Positions 11,521 to 22,627 are shown, numbered from the stretch's first letter. The stretch is 64,000 nt of DNA from Macrostomum hystrix (GCA_950097015.1 CATNEN010000005.1:5509501-5573500), one strand, 5' to 3'. Notes: a model not told the origin generated them from the sequence alone. Numbers and translations are program-made.

Positions 11521-11889
11521 CTCAGGGACTTTCTGTTTGTTGCTGCGGCTTCGCAGAAATATCCAGCTTCTGAGGAAGAGCTTATACATACCATTCGCCA
11601 GCCAATAGTAGCTCGTTGCTGGTCTGAAAGACTAATGGTTGTGTTGGGCAAATAAAGCTATCTAATTCCTGAGATGACATGAAATTGATTGCTCTATACC
11701 TTTTATCTTTGACAAAAATTGCGTCGATCCAGAGCCGAGCTCATTTACATGGCGCAAATGTTATAGGTGCATGAATAGGCAACACAGAGCGCGCGCATTT
11801 GATTCCTCTTTTTAAGATAATAATTTGATAATTTGATAATTACGCATTTTTTATTGCTTATTACTTACCTACTACTTTTTGTTAATAGT

Positions 11890-12210
11890 AGCTTGTGTAG
11901 CTTAAGAGCACAGGGGTTGAGTGACATCCTGAGCTCGATTCCACGGCCATGCCAAATTAATTTTGGGCGCGGTCGCGGAGAGAAGCTAGGCTTGGCGGCT
12001 TGTCGTGCGATTCACGCCCTTGAGGGCCAACTTCCAAGGCACAGAGAGAGTGTACACTGCCTGACGATGAGGAATTCAGGGCAGTTGTACACACCTGTGT
12101 GCGTGTGTGCTCAGGAGTCAGCAAAATGGGTAAGAATTGCCTCCTCGCTGGCTGCAGGTCTAGTGTCCCCAAATGATAGGCCATTGCCCACAGCCCTCCT
12201 GCAAGTCGTT
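11890..12210 (+). mobile_element. SINE-A copy with degenerate tRNA-like head
   Basis: The head retains a B-box-like GAGCTCGATTCCACGG. The body contains GGGCGCGGTCGCGGAGAGAA, CACTGCCTGACGATGAGGAA and CACACCTGTGTGCGTGTGTG. It lies upstream of the fibrinogen-domain gene, on the opposite strand. The 144-codon frame across it is not a gene. Confidence 0.85.
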
Positions 12211-12954
12211 ATTAGTATTATTATTATCAAATTATTTTTGTACTTTGTACAAATAAGGACGCAATAAATTAACAAAAAGTTTTCTGAGACCAACTAAGAC
12301 GGTTTTTCTTGCACAGTCGCAGAGTCAATCAATAAATTTCTGGGCTGGGCAAACCAAGCAAAGTTTAATATTGATGGGCAGCATAAACGAGCTCTTATAA
12401 GCTGATATTTCCCACGATACTCGATTTAAAAAATTGTAATGTTCTCCAGAAAGTGAAAATAAATCTAACAATTTTCGCGTGCATATTTAAGCAAGAAAGT
12501 CCTTGCTGAGTGCATGCCATGCATTGTGACTGATGCTAAATATATATCCTTACAATGTTTACTGTGCTTGTTGAAACACTTTGCCCTATTCAAACAAAGG
12601 TTTTCAATCAAGGAGTCGCGCGTTAGCTCGTAGCTCTGGAACAAAATGAATAATTAATTCCTATAAACTTTTAACCGCTACAAACTAAAATATAAGGATT
12701 AAAAAATGAAAATTCCAGAAAATTCTTGCATTTTTGCCTACACTAAAACACTTTTACGTTACCTTTCATTTCTGGTTGAAAAAATATGAATTGTCGCATC
12801 AAGCAAAGTCGCCAAATCAATCATTAATGTCTGCAATTATTGATTTAAAATTAGGTGAACAAAGTTATGCTGCAGCCAAAGCTTTGCTCTGCTGAACATA
12901 TAGTTTTCATTTTCCCTCGTTTAGTCAGCATTCACATTTACTGTACTCCTCAGG
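12211..12954. other. Gene-free region
   Basis: AT-rich with no open frame of note and no repeat that I can match elsewhere in the window. Confidence 0.5.
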
Positions 12955-14257
12955 AAAGACTGAATGCTAAAAGCGTTGGGTGGTGACTGATTGGTTGACA
13001 GACTAGGCGATGGTGTACTGTGGTTGAGCTGCGCCTAATATTTTGGCTTGATCAGTGAAATTTTAGAAATTTGTGTCAGGGTGTCCATAGTGGCCTAGTG
13101 TTCCTGTTGAAGCCCTTGAAGGTCCAGCAAGTCCGTCTAGATAAAGGTAGGTGACCACCGAAGACGGAAATGATGCAGGCACATTCGGGTGACATGATGA
13201 TAAATTTTGAAGGCCTGGCAAGGCCAAAACCGTTGAATATCTCGACGGTCTGAAAAGCTGGCGACTTGATTATTGTTTCAGAACATGCGCAACAAAAAGT
13301 GGGTCCGTGCGAGGCAGCGAATAACTATAGTATGTTTTTCTTATTTGAATTCCAGCCACTTTTTCTTCCTCACGCGCTAGTTACTTATCGTAATATTCAC
13401 GCAATACTCTTTGTTCGTTATATGCGCGCACTCAAGCATGACATGCACCCACCCCAATTTTGGTATATATATACAGAGAAGAATTTTATACGTTCTCTAC
13501 GCTTTTGCTCTACGTTCGATACAACCTATATTAAATATAAGCGATTCCACTTCCTACCTCTTTCCCTGTTTCGCTATTAAATAAGCCGAGTTCCTTAATT
13601 TTTTTTCCTAATAGGAGTAAAACAGATAGATCCCTTTTACCTTCCCAATCCTCTCCCATTGATCTCTCATCGGCCTTCGTCACCCAAATCCACCCTATTA
13701 TATGACCCCTTTACAACCCCAATATACCGTCCTAAAATCCCATCTAAAAGTCCACTTGAAGTCTATCTGAAGTCCACCTAAGGTTCCGTAAAGACCCCCT
13801 TGAAGTCCCAAAACTACGCCTTTATCTCCCTAATGAAACTGTACTAATTCCGGACCCCATAGAGGAAAGTAAGTGAGAGTGCGAAGGACGTTCACCAGGC
13901 AACTTCGATCCATCCTGATACGCCCCACGGACAGTGTGTCCCAGATCAGTGACCTTAGTCCTCGTGCCAGCAGCAGTAGATTCTTCTCCCATTGTTAGTA
14001 GCTAGTGTCTTGCCGCTCGGGCATTAGCGCTAACTTTATAGGTATAACCCGAACTACGAATAGGAAAAATACCTATTCTCACCCTCAAAACTTACGCTAC
14101 CATTCCCCCCAAATACTCAGCTCACCAATCCCAAATCCAACAAATTATTAGAGAGCTGAGAGGTCTGCTACACGTGCTCTTGAGTTTCGTGTGCTTGCGT
14201 TGCTCCGTTCGGGTGCAGCACAAAAATTGTGGAGGAATCCCTCGTGGTAGTTCTAAA
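12955..14257 (-). mobile_element. REP1 copy, reverse orientation, split by about 0.85 kb
   Basis: The REP1 5' end is at 14257-14160 (reverse complement of TGTGCTGCACCCGAACGG) and the rest at about 13320-12955 (CACTATGGACACCCTGAC and TTATCTAGACGGACTTGC on the minus strand). Between them, about 13321-14159 has no match to the 28.4-kb copy. That insert is C/T-rich, with short AAGTCCAC direct repeats near 13750-13800 and no coding evidence. No target-site duplication was recognised at its ends. Confidence 0.75.
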
Positions 14258-14289
14258 TATGCTCATGTTGGTTGCAGTTGAAACATGTT

Positions 14290-14975
14290 TTCCCATTCAA
14301 ACAGAGGTAATTTCTATAAGCATGAGTCACGCGGTAAAATCTGATAAGAAATGGTTACAGGTCGAGCTTGAAAAAATCTGGCGTTTTCCCCATAGATTTA
14401 TATATTTCACGAGTGCAGATGCCATAGACGCACGAGTTAGTGTGCGGGAAGAGCAGTTGTCCATAGACAAAGTCATTCCTGCACGGATGCTACGCAGAAG
14501 CGGCACAGCCATGGATGAAAAGTTATATTATTCATCCATGGGCACAGCTCACAGCAAAACGGCAGAATGTAGTGACGGGTATAATTAGATTGGATAATTG
14601 GATAATTATTGAACGCTTACGAGTGCGTCAATGGGAAAAGCGCGAAGCTTTCGAAGCATGTCGAAGAAAGTGTGCCCTGCATTCGACCCGATGCCGCTTC
14701 CGATGCATCTGTCCATATAGGCAACTTAAACCGTACTATGCCTAGCAGCTCGGCGGAAAAGCCATCCATGGCCAGGCTTTCGATGTTGGCCCTGCTCAGC
14801 GACGAAGCAGGCGAAGCGCCATCGACACCACGTCGAAGGAAGCCGGAGAAGATGACGGAAAAAGAAGAGTTGGTTCTCGAGTTTCGCCTGAAAAGCTGCG
14901 CCTGGAAATCCGAAAACTTGAACTCGAGCAGCAAGATGATATACTATGCTAAAGCTGTTATTTTTCATAGCTAAA
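14290..14975 (+). pseudogene. Decayed ORF, possibly an accessory protein gene
   Basis: Overlapping short frames suggest a broken coding region. One reads SMARLSMLALLSDEAGEAP then TPRRRKPEKMTEKEEL. After a frame change near 14890 another reads PEKLRLEIRKLELEQQDD, a charged helix typical of the C-terminus of DNA-binding partners such as Harbinger MYB-like proteins. The start of the longest frame (14229) lies inside REP1 and is not authentic. Association with the Harbinger transposase 1 kb downstream is inferred from proximity alone. The tail TACTATGCTAAAGCTGTTAT is echoed at 15640. Confidence 0.3.
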
Positions 14976-15482
14976 CCCCTATCTTTCCCACATATCATTC
15001 TTCCAAACTAATATTTCCCCAACTTCAAACTTCCCAACATCTCATCTTTCCCATATTCCCCGCTGCCTAACTTCCTTATGTCCCCTTTCTCCCCACATCA
15101 CCTAGTCCCGACTTCCCTTCTGTATCTTCTCTTCCCCTCTTCCCTAAACATCGGTGCTAGATACAAGTCACAAGCGACAAACTTGCCTCGCAAAATGGGC
15201 GATAAAGTGTAATCGGAAGCGAAAAGCTTAGAGGAAAACAAGGGAAAATTGCGGCAGAATTTCACCAGGACTTTTGTTTGATATACACAGTAAGGCAGGT
15301 AAGCACGGTATAAAAAATAGAATAGCTCTGCCAAGTAACACGATATCATAAAAAATGTTAAAATCAGTGATGTGTCACTAATGCATAGCATTGCAAGAAT
15401 GCACCGCTGCTTTAATCATTTCCGACGTTGTAAACGAACAGAGAACTGTATAAAACATGCTTCATCTTCTACTATACTAACA

Positions 15483-15548
15483 ATGAAAATCTTGCTTGGG
15501 GATCATGGTCAACTTGGGGATCATTGTCAGCTGGGGGATCATTGTAAC
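15483..15548. repeat. Short tandem repeat, 18 bp, three copies
   Basis: CTTGGGGATCATGGTCAA, CTTGGGGATCATTGTCAG and CTGGGGGATCATTGTAA are adjacent. They lie upstream of a TACTATGCTAAAGC-like block shared with 14945. Confidence 0.75.
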
Positions 15549-15918
15549 TTAAAAAAAGCTGAAACTACAGCTGCTAAAAAGTATATACTGGACGAATTAA
15601 AAATATTTCTGCTCCCCGAATGGGGGCAAAACTTGCTAGCACTATGCTAAAGCCGTTATTTAGATTGAATGAACACCGAAAAACGCATTGTGTTGTTTAC
15701 ATTTGTTGCATCATTTATTCACGCGCTTATTAGTTTCAGTGTTTATAACAGTGTTTATCAATTAATTTAAAAGCTTTAACTTTCCAACATACGACAGGAT
15801 TAAAATTCAATAACGCTGTGTTCGCAAAAGTTGCATGCATAAACGTTTAACATTAACATAAAAATTTGTTCTTTAACATGCTTTTCAATAGTTAGTTTCT
15901 GTTATCGATTCAAATCAG

Positions 15919-16977
15919 TCATTGGAATAATTCAATAAGTTGTCTCCGCCGGTTGTCGTTTGCGTTCACTACTTCGCCCTCCATGGGTATATCGATGCCC
16001 ACCACCAGATGCAAAAGCTCTGCTGCCAAATTTTCGTCAACTTGTCCTTCAAGTTGAATGCAAAGATTGTGCAGAACAACACATGCCTTGACTATCTCAG
16101 CAGAGTAAACAGGACCTTGAACGCGCAGACCATTGAGACAGGGGAAGCGCAATTTTAGCAGTCCGATACTGCGCTCTACGACTGATCGCGTCTTCTTTTG
16201 AGCCCTGTTAAATACGGCGGTTGCTGGAGGCAGATTGTCGCCTAGAACAGGTGGTATTAACCAATCCAAGCAAGGGAAAATACTGTCGCCGAGTATGACG
16301 GCTCCTGGGATTGGACGCCATTGCTCCATCTGGAAACGTGTAAACAGACTGCTGTTGCGCAACACCCTTGCGTCGCTTACACTTCCCGGCCATGATGCGT
16401 TGCAATAATAAAATTGATGATCTGGTCCGCTCACAAGTAGCACATTCAACGAGTGTTGACCTTTACGGTCCACGAACTGGTTTTCGTGAAGTCCAGGTTT
16501 CTTAATGGGAATAAGGGTCCCATCGATGAGTCCACAGACAGAAGGCATTCCTGCGATGTTAAAGAACTTCTGCACAACGTTGTTGATGTCCGGCCAAGCA
16601 ACGGTATGGTGAAAAAGCTCAGAGTTAATGGCAGTCGTTACGCGGCGCACAACTCTTGTGACAGACGACTCGGAAGGCCCGTGCGCGTCTCGAAGTACGT
16701 GGTAGAAGCCGTTAGAGGCGTAGAAACGCAATGCGGTCAACGCTTGCTCCCTGGCACTCAATTGACCACTTCGAACACTACCATACTCCAAGGTTGGGCG
16801 AATTCGTTCGAGCAGATGCTCGAACGTAGGTGGCAACATTCTAAAGCGCTGTCTAAAATCCCAGTCGTCGACGAAGTTCACGCGCTCTCGAAATTCCCTT
16901 GGACGCGGCCCGGGTTCCTCTTCGAGCAAATTAAGGGCGTCGTATATACGAGCGTAGGCAGCTCCATTTCTTGCCAA
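15919..16977 (-). CDS. Harbinger (PIF) transposase, intact ORF
   Basis: An uninterrupted 352-residue frame, about the length of the HARBI1/PIF family. The helical N-terminal part includes DFRQRFRMLPPTFEHLLERI. The DDE nuclease domain follows: D152 in VCGLIDGTLIPI, D202 in PGSVSDARVL, D231 in ILGDSIFP, and E269 in SVVERSIGLLKLRF. The closing helix IVKACVVLHNLC is also family-typical. The enzyme would cut and paste Harbinger elements with a MYB-like partner. It has no frameshift or stop, unlike nearly every other transposase in this window, so it is a young copy or one kept by selection. A tyrosine-free GSVSDARVL stands where many members have GSxHDxxV. Host domestication cannot be judged from one sequence. 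Confidence 0.92.
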   Translation of the reverse strand: MARNGAAYARIYDALNLLEEEPGPRPREFRERVNFVDDWDFRQRFRMLPPTFEHLLERIRPTLEYGSVRSGQLSAREQALTALRFYASNGFYHVLRDAHGPSESSVTRVVRRVTTAINSELFHHTVAWPDINNVVQKFFNIAGMPSVCGLIDGTLIPIKKPGLHENQFVDRKGQHSLNVLLVSGPDHQFYYCNASWPGSVSDARVLRNSSLFTRFQMEQWRPIPGAVILGDSIFPCLDWLIPPVLGDNLPPATAVFNRAQKKTRSVVERSIGLLKLRFPCLNGLRVQGPVYSAEIVKACVVLHNLCIQLEGQVDENLAAELLHLVVGIDIPMEGEVVNANDNRRRQLIELFQ

Positions 16978-17019
16978 CTAAGTACGAGCTAGGATGCTAA
17001 GTTTTAACCGTGGAAAATG

Positions 17020-17260
17020 TGGTTATTTTAGCAGCGCTGGTATGCTCCTGAAACCAACCGTTACCAGCCCCCGAGAACACCATACTTTGAACCATAGACA
17101 TAGACGTTCTAAATCAATACAAGCAGCCTCAGTTTTACCAGCCAATTCGTGAAACCACAGCTTACCAGACTGCTAAAGTTCGCCATGAAACCAAACTTCA
17201 AGTAGCTGCGGTTATTTACCAGTTACCAGTTGCTCATGAAATTGGTCCCTGCTGGGGGTG
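17020..17260. repeat. Subterminal TTACCAG / TGAAACCA repeats
   Basis: Upstream of the Harbinger ORF, TTACCAG occurs five times and CCTGAAACCA, CGTGAAACCA, CATGAAACCA and CATGAAATTGG occur at irregular spacing. The block ends at a GC palindrome, GTGGGGGCAAAGCCCCCAC (17260-17278). It may be the subterminal binding region and end of the Harbinger element, but I did not find a matching inverted terminus on the other side. Confidence 0.5.
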
Positions 17261-17579
17261 TGGGGGCAAAGCCCCCACATTCTAACCATAGACAAAATTC
17301 ATATTAAGAATAAAGTGTGGAGGGAGGAAAGAGAGAGATTTAAAAATACATCTATTTTTGTGCTTTTTTATTTCACGCCGACATATAAGATTAATTCATT
17401 CTCTCTCCTCCCCATACATTTCTGCCATGTAAGGACCATAGACATATGGATGAAAATGTTATATACTATATAAAATTAAATAGTTGTTTTGACTATGTCG
17501 AAGCAACCAGCTCATAAATAAAAAATGTCATTCCTGCACGCAAGAAATTAGACTGGGAAGAAAAAGTTAAGCTTTAGAA

Positions 17580-19004
17580 TTGCTTTCTAAGTTCGTGCTT
17601 TTAAAAATGGCGAGTGTAATTAATTCAAACTTGGCGGCTTGTGGATTGTCCGCCGTGGAGACGTTTATCGAGTCGGTAAGCAGCAAATTTGAACGCGAGA
17701 TCGCCAAGCTCACTTGTTCGCAAGAAGGAGTTACAAGCAAAGTTTTGGACGAACTGATGTCTGTGGATCCGAATTCTTTGTGCAACATCGATGAACTTGA
17801 AAGCTTGGCGGCTAAGCTGGAACGAGAAAATCAGTGCGAGTCAAGCGTTGCCAAGGAGAAAGCTTTGTGTCTTCGGTTTCCAGATTTTTTGCGGGAGAAC
17901 AACATTCACTTTGACTTTGAGACCGTGACTCCTGAGCAGCTTGCGAAATTTCTTCGTTATTTTTACGCCGCTCTGAAGAAGCCATCCTATTCACCCAACA
18001 CAATGTTGGGAATGCGTGCCGGACTTTATCGGCACTTTATGAAGCTTCGCTCTTTGGACATTATCTCTGCCGCAATTCCATTCGGCCAATCTGACATTGA
18101 AACATGCCTGTAACGAATTCCTGCGTCTTAGAGGAAGAATCAATCATTTCTCGGCCATTATAACGGACGACCTGTCTAAACTGCACACCTACTTCGATCG
18201 GAGCGGTCCAACCAAACTTCAGGATGAAGTGTATTTCAGTATTCTATTTTATTTCGGTAACCGGGGCCGCGAATGGCTCAGAGGACTGACTGCAAAGTCG
18301 TTTTCTGAGAAGCGTCTGGCTGAGGGACGAGTGGCCATCGTGCTTCAAGTTGGAACCAGTAAAACTGTCCATGGATCAACGGATTTGAGGCAGAGCGACG
18401 ACCCAAAGCAAGCAATCATGGTGGCCGGGTCCGATCAGAAATCGTGTCCCGTTGAAGCCTTTCGCGTGTATTTGCGGAAGATCGAAGCAGTGCCTGGATT
18501 GAACGGTTCGGACTTTTTTTTCTGCGACCGAAGCAGCTGGTTGTCTCGAATGGCCTGTGGTATACGAAACAGGCAATCGGAATCAATACGCTCGGACCAA
18601 TGCTTAAGCGGATATCTTCCAGTGCCGGGCTGTCGAGAAGCTATACGGCGCACTGTGTTCGACCCACTGTAGTCACTGAGCTCCACGAAGCTGGATATTC
18701 GACAGAGACTATCGCCAAGGTGACTGGACACAAGGTAATTTCTACGTGCTATTTCTGTATTTTCTTGTCTATCTTAAGCCGCACAATTAAATGCTTTAAA
18801 TATTTGAGATTTTTTCTATATACTCTCTCTTGCATCCTTCTTAAATATTTGAAACAGGCGAGCGCCTCAGTGGAGCGGTACATCAGACAGGGAAAAAAGA
18901 GACAGCATTCTTGCCAAGATGAGCAGCCAGCTGACCGAGTCACTCGCCGGTCGTGCGCCACCAGCACTGGGAGGCTGTGGCGACAAACATCCAACCGCAA
19001 CTGA
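17580..19004 (+). pseudogene. Crypton-type tyrosine recombinase, copy 1, frameshifted
   Basis: The N-terminal part (17580-18113) has the DUF3504-like region VTPEQLAKFLRYFYAALKK and SYSPNTMLGMRAGLYRHF. A frame change near 18105 leads to QDEVYFSILFYFGNRGREW, and a second in a T-run near 18520 leads to LGPMLKRISSSAGLSRSY. The catalytic signature follows: HCVRPT (H-x-x-R), VTGHK, then VERYIRQ with the nucleophile Tyr. A 123-bp intron (18735-18857, GTAATT...AACAG) separates VTGHK from ASASVERY. Crypton recombinases insert by tyrosine-mediated recombination without terminal inverted repeats. The two frame breaks, one in a homopolymer, make it inactive as read, although an assembly error in the T-run is possible. 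TCATTCCTGCACG motifs flank it at 17529, 19315 and 19372. Confidence 0.8.
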
Positions 19005-19122
19005 GGCACCGGCCAAACAATTTTCGAGTGGCGCCTGCGATTTGCGAATTGCCGGTCCGGCTAAGAAGATGATCGAGGATAGTAGCCAACGGTTCCAGCA
19101 ACGTAGTGGAATTCTTTTTTGA

Positions 19123-20085
19123 GTAAGGTTGCGTGACTCCTTAATTTGTTGCCGAACGCAAAATTTTTGCTTGCTGTCTTATTTGTTGAAGTTTATATAT
19201 TTGCAATCCTAATTAGTCTTTTTCATGTTAAGTTTTGTTAATGTTATTGAATAAATACAACTAAATAATCAAATACATATAAATAAATTGTTTGCATGCA
19301 GGAACGGAGAGTGTCATTCCTGCACGATGTCCGTGTGCAAAACAGTGGAGATTTGGCCATAGATTATTTCATTCCTGCACGACTGCCTTCATTCCCGCAC
19401 GCTGGCTCAAATAAGAATGTTTTTTTGTGGAGCCCGCACGAAATAAAGCTAAGGCTTGAAAATGAAATCTGCGATGTAATCCACGATCAGCGTAAACGAA
19501 TAAAAATATTGCTGCTGAAATTGTGATGGTGGATTCCGAAATGAACGAACACACGCTTAAACACACACACGAACAAACGGGTATACGCTTAAACAATCAG
19601 AGTTTTTTAAGCTAAAAGAGAGAATTTATGAAACAGAAAGAAACATTTCACGACAATGAGCGATCAAGATAAAAAACACGCGCTTGTATCAAGGAATCCC
19701 GATGAAAACGTTACCGTGATAAGAGTCGCATTTGAATCGTTTTAAGTGTGGCTAGAATGGCTAGAATGGTTTCTGAATCGTTTTTGAAGCGTATCTGATG
19801 TGATTCAAATTTTCACACAGTTTCTGCAACGTTTTAGAACGAGTTAAATTATGCTTCCTGCTACACAGTATTTGTGTCGGTTTCCCACCCGTCACGTGAT
19901 ATTGCATTTAAATATGCTGTCGTAATTAATAAGCTCTAACTCAATTTCACCTCAGTTACAAAATATTTTATCTAGAGGCTAATTTAAACAGGCCCAACCC
20001 CAGCCGAAGTGACTTATTAAAAATACACACTACAAAATGCGATGCATCTTCTTTATCTATCCTCAACTAACCCAACTTTGAAATA
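19123..20085. other. Gene-free region with repeated CATTCCTGCACG motifs
   Basis: TCATTCCTGCACG occurs at about 19315 and 19372, with a variant CATTCCCGCACG at about 19390. No gene is supported; the 76-codon frame at 19296-19526 covers these motifs and shows no domain. Confidence 0.5.
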
Positions 20086-20226
20086 CTTCGGGTGTGTCAT
20101 AAGTAATGTCACTGAGGGTAAAACAGACCAACTAACAATCGCAGATGAACGAAACTGTATCAATCAACAACATAGTGTCCCCCAATATCAATCACTCTCT
20201 GGCAGTGCTCGTACAGCTTCTCTACC

Positions 20227-20755
20227 TCAGCCTGCAGGTGTTTTTCCTCCAGCTGTCGGAACCAGGTGCAACGCGGCTTCTTTGACCTCATCATGGTTTG
20301 CGAAACTTCTCTGGGAAAAGTCTGCCTTCAGCCATTTAAAGAGAAACCTGTCGCACAAGTTGAAGTCTGGGCTGTAGGAACTCTGCCAGAGCAGATTTAC
20401 TCGCCGTCCAGCCAGAAAATCCGAAACAGCCTGACAGGTGTGGGGCCGTGCGTTGTCCATCTGCCACAGAACTTCGTTCAGGTGAATCGGGTTTGACCGG
20501 AGCGTGCGCCAGAGGTTCCCAGTGTGTCGGACAAAGTCGATGAAGTACTGGCCCAGTATTGAAGTATTCGAACCCAGGATCAGTAAAGTTCTGAAACCAC
20601 CTGTAAATTGTCCTGCGAGTTGGGCAGTTGTCTGGCAGTGTGTTCCGGAGATCCTCCTCTACTTCAAGTGCAGATTTTCCAAGCTTGAAGCGAATGAAAG
20701 CGTAGAACTGGATGTGCGTCTTGTCGTGATTCATGTTGAGTTTTGCTCGTTGCAA
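20227..20755 (-). pseudogene. Mariner transposase, deleted and frameshifted
   Basis: The N-terminal DNA-binding half is well preserved (FYAFIRFKLGKSALEVEEDL, then CPTRRTIYRWFQNF). The frame then breaks, and the catalytic domain resumes in another frame with MDNARPHTCQ and YSPDFNLCDRFLFKWLK. The two Asp in these motifs are separated by 34 residues, the D34D spacing of mariners. The segment that should carry the first catalytic Asp is missing, so this copy is a non-autonomous deletion derivative. Confidence 0.88.
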
Positions 20756-20793
20756 AAAGAAGATTTCATCGCGTTGCGCTTGCTAAATCTGAT

Positions 20794-21320
20794 TGTACCA
20801 TGACTACGTGGCTATCGGGCGGGCTGATATTCGATTATTGCCATAGACGATGTCATTTTGGCCCGAAAAGTTGGGCCGATAATGGATTATTTTTGTGTAT
20901 TTTAACGTATAGCCACATACTATAAGCCACATAGTCTATGGTACAATCACAGTATTACCCAGGCTTTGCGGGCGATAATGAGAAATCCCTCGGGCGCCTT
21001 CGGCGCCCTCTGGCTTTCCCATTATCGCCCTGAAAGCCTGGGTAATAATATACTATTGTACCATGACTACGTGGCTATCGGGCGGGCTGATATTCGATTA
21101 TTGCCATAGACGATGTCATTTTGGCCCGAAAAGTTGGGCCGATAATGGATTATTTTTGTGTATTTTAACGTATAGCCACATACTATAAGCCACATAGTCT
21201 ATGGTACAATCACAGTATTACCCAGGCTTTGCGGGCGATAATGAGAAATCCCTCGGGCGCCTTCGGCGCCCTCTGGCTTTCCCATTATCGCCCTGAAAGC
21301 CTGGGTAATAATATACTATT
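20794..21320. repeat. Tandem duplication of a 263-bp hairpin unit
   Basis: 20795-21057 and 21058-21320 appear identical base for base. Each unit has two inverted structures. The first is GTACCATGACTACGTGGC near its left end, answered by GCCACATAGTCTATGGTAC about 110 bp further on. The second is a 95-nt hairpin (20953-21047; second copy 21216-21310) with arms TATTACCCAGGCTTT and AAAGCCTGGGTAATA, GGGCGATAATG and CATTATCGCCC, and an inner stem GGGCGCC-TTC-GGCGCCC. The block is inserted inside the mariner and has no coding capacity. Confidence 0.93.
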
Positions 21321-21486
21321 AACAAATTCTTGCGACAGTTTTGGCCATAGACATTAAAATTGCTGCTCAGGTGTGGTGGCAACTTCTCAATAAATGTACT
21401 TTCAGAATATAATATATTTGGATGATTATTGCTTTGGGTTCCCGCACAACAACCACAGTGACATTACTTATGACACACCCGTAGTA

Positions 21487-22127
21487 ATTGTCTCAACGAC
21501 AATTTGTCTTAAAGAACCACCTCCATTTGTATTTCAGAGCCACCGAACAGCATGAAGAGGTGACCATGTTGCGATGGAGCATATTGGACCCGAGAAACTG
21601 GGTGCGATGTTTGCTTACTTCTACTGAATTCCGCTGTATCCATGTTCAAATGTGGCGAATGGACGACTTAGTCTGATGGGCGGACTTTGAACTTGACTCG
21701 TGACGCTGACTCTATTTTTGTGCTTGTTCTTTTTACAATGAGCTCTTAATTGTAGCAGTTTATGCAAAGTAAAGTAGTTTTTAGTCTCACTTAGTTTTAG
21801 TATCACATAGTGCCACGTTTTTATGACTAACGTTCCTGCCGCAGTTGGGACGCCGCGGGGCAAGTGATACCTTCGAAGCTATTAATACCTTAGAATTAAC
21901 TAAACCTACGTACGAAGTTACTGTAGTATTTGGCTAATTATCCTTTGGTCCTTGGCGATTAGTCAGAAGCTCCTTATTTAATTTGCACTCGAAGACGTAC
22001 GAAGGCACACATTAGCGGTTTTTTCAACTAATGTTCGACTTCCTCATCTTCAGGTATCGTACTATACTCGTACACTCTCATTATGCGGGACGTTATTGTC
22101 ACATTTGGCGTTGTTAGTAGCACGAAA
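21487..22127. other. Gene-free region
   Basis: No frame, RNA or repeat is supported here. Confidence 0.5.
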
Positions 22128-22185
22128 ATCCCCGAACCTTCTTTTCGCGGCTGCGCCCACATTAAATGTAGCTTCAGGGGCAATA
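22128..22185 (-). mobile_element. SINE-A fragment
   Basis: The reverse complement contains TGTGGGCGCAGCCGCGAAAA, matching the body of SINE-A. Only about 55 bp are recognisable. Confidence 0.6.
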
Positions 22186-22584
22186 TAGCAGTGTGGCCCA
22201 CAAAACAAGTCTGTCTCTGTCGAGTCTAAAGTGCGCAGAGGCTCTCAGATCTGAATGCCGTCAAGCCCGACGTGATCTCCACTCCCAGATCGCCTCCTGA
22301 CAACGTTTATCGAGCATGTGTTGTACCATATACCTGGAAAAGTTTATAGTAGATTCTATAGCACTCGTTGTAATCATGTCGTTACATGATCGTTGTAAAT
22401 GTAATCGGTTGTCGTTTGAAGAATCGTATATATTGAAACCCATACTTGTACGTACATGCTGCAACTTTTGCAAGAAATTAAAGTGAATTATGAGCACGTA
22501 CATGAACTGAGTTGCAAATAATTATAGGGAGAGGGTGATCGAGGTGCAACACACTAAAAGTGGGGAACGAACCTCGCGCTGGCA
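22186..22584. other. Gene-free region
   Basis: No supported feature. The minus-strand frame at 22261-22503 has no domain. Confidence 0.45.
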
Positions 22585-22627
22585 GACCGAGACCGGTTTC
22601 TGGCTTGTTTGCCTTCGTCAGTCAGCC
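22585..22627 (-). ncRNA. Second hammerhead-like ribozyme motif
   Basis: On the minus strand: stem I 5' side GGCTGA, core CTGACGA, stem II GGC-AAACAA-GCC with flanking A residues, GAAA, a minimal stem III (CCGG), GTC, then stem I 3' side TCGGTC. Stem I forms six pairs, two of them G-U. This is again the compact type I layout of Penelope-like elements. Its loop and stems differ from the motif at 7.7 kb, so it is not a recent duplicate of it. Activity is inferred. Confidence 0.5.

Larger units (their letters stand above)
20086..21484 (-). mobile_element. Mariner element with terminal inverted repeats
   Basis: The left end CTTCGGGTGTGTCATAAG and the right end (reverse complement CTACGGGTGTGTCATAAG) form inverted termini of about 28 bp with one mismatch. 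A TA lies immediately outside on each side (20084-20085 and 21485-21486), as expected for mariner insertion. Inside is a damaged transposase (minus strand, 20227-20755) and a 526-bp insertion of two hairpin units (20794-21320). Confidence 0.88.

Noticed and set aside
11833-12293. 144-codon plus-strand ORF and its minus-strand shadow
   Set aside because: SINE-A copy with flanking AT-rich DNA; the frame is not kept in other SINE copies.
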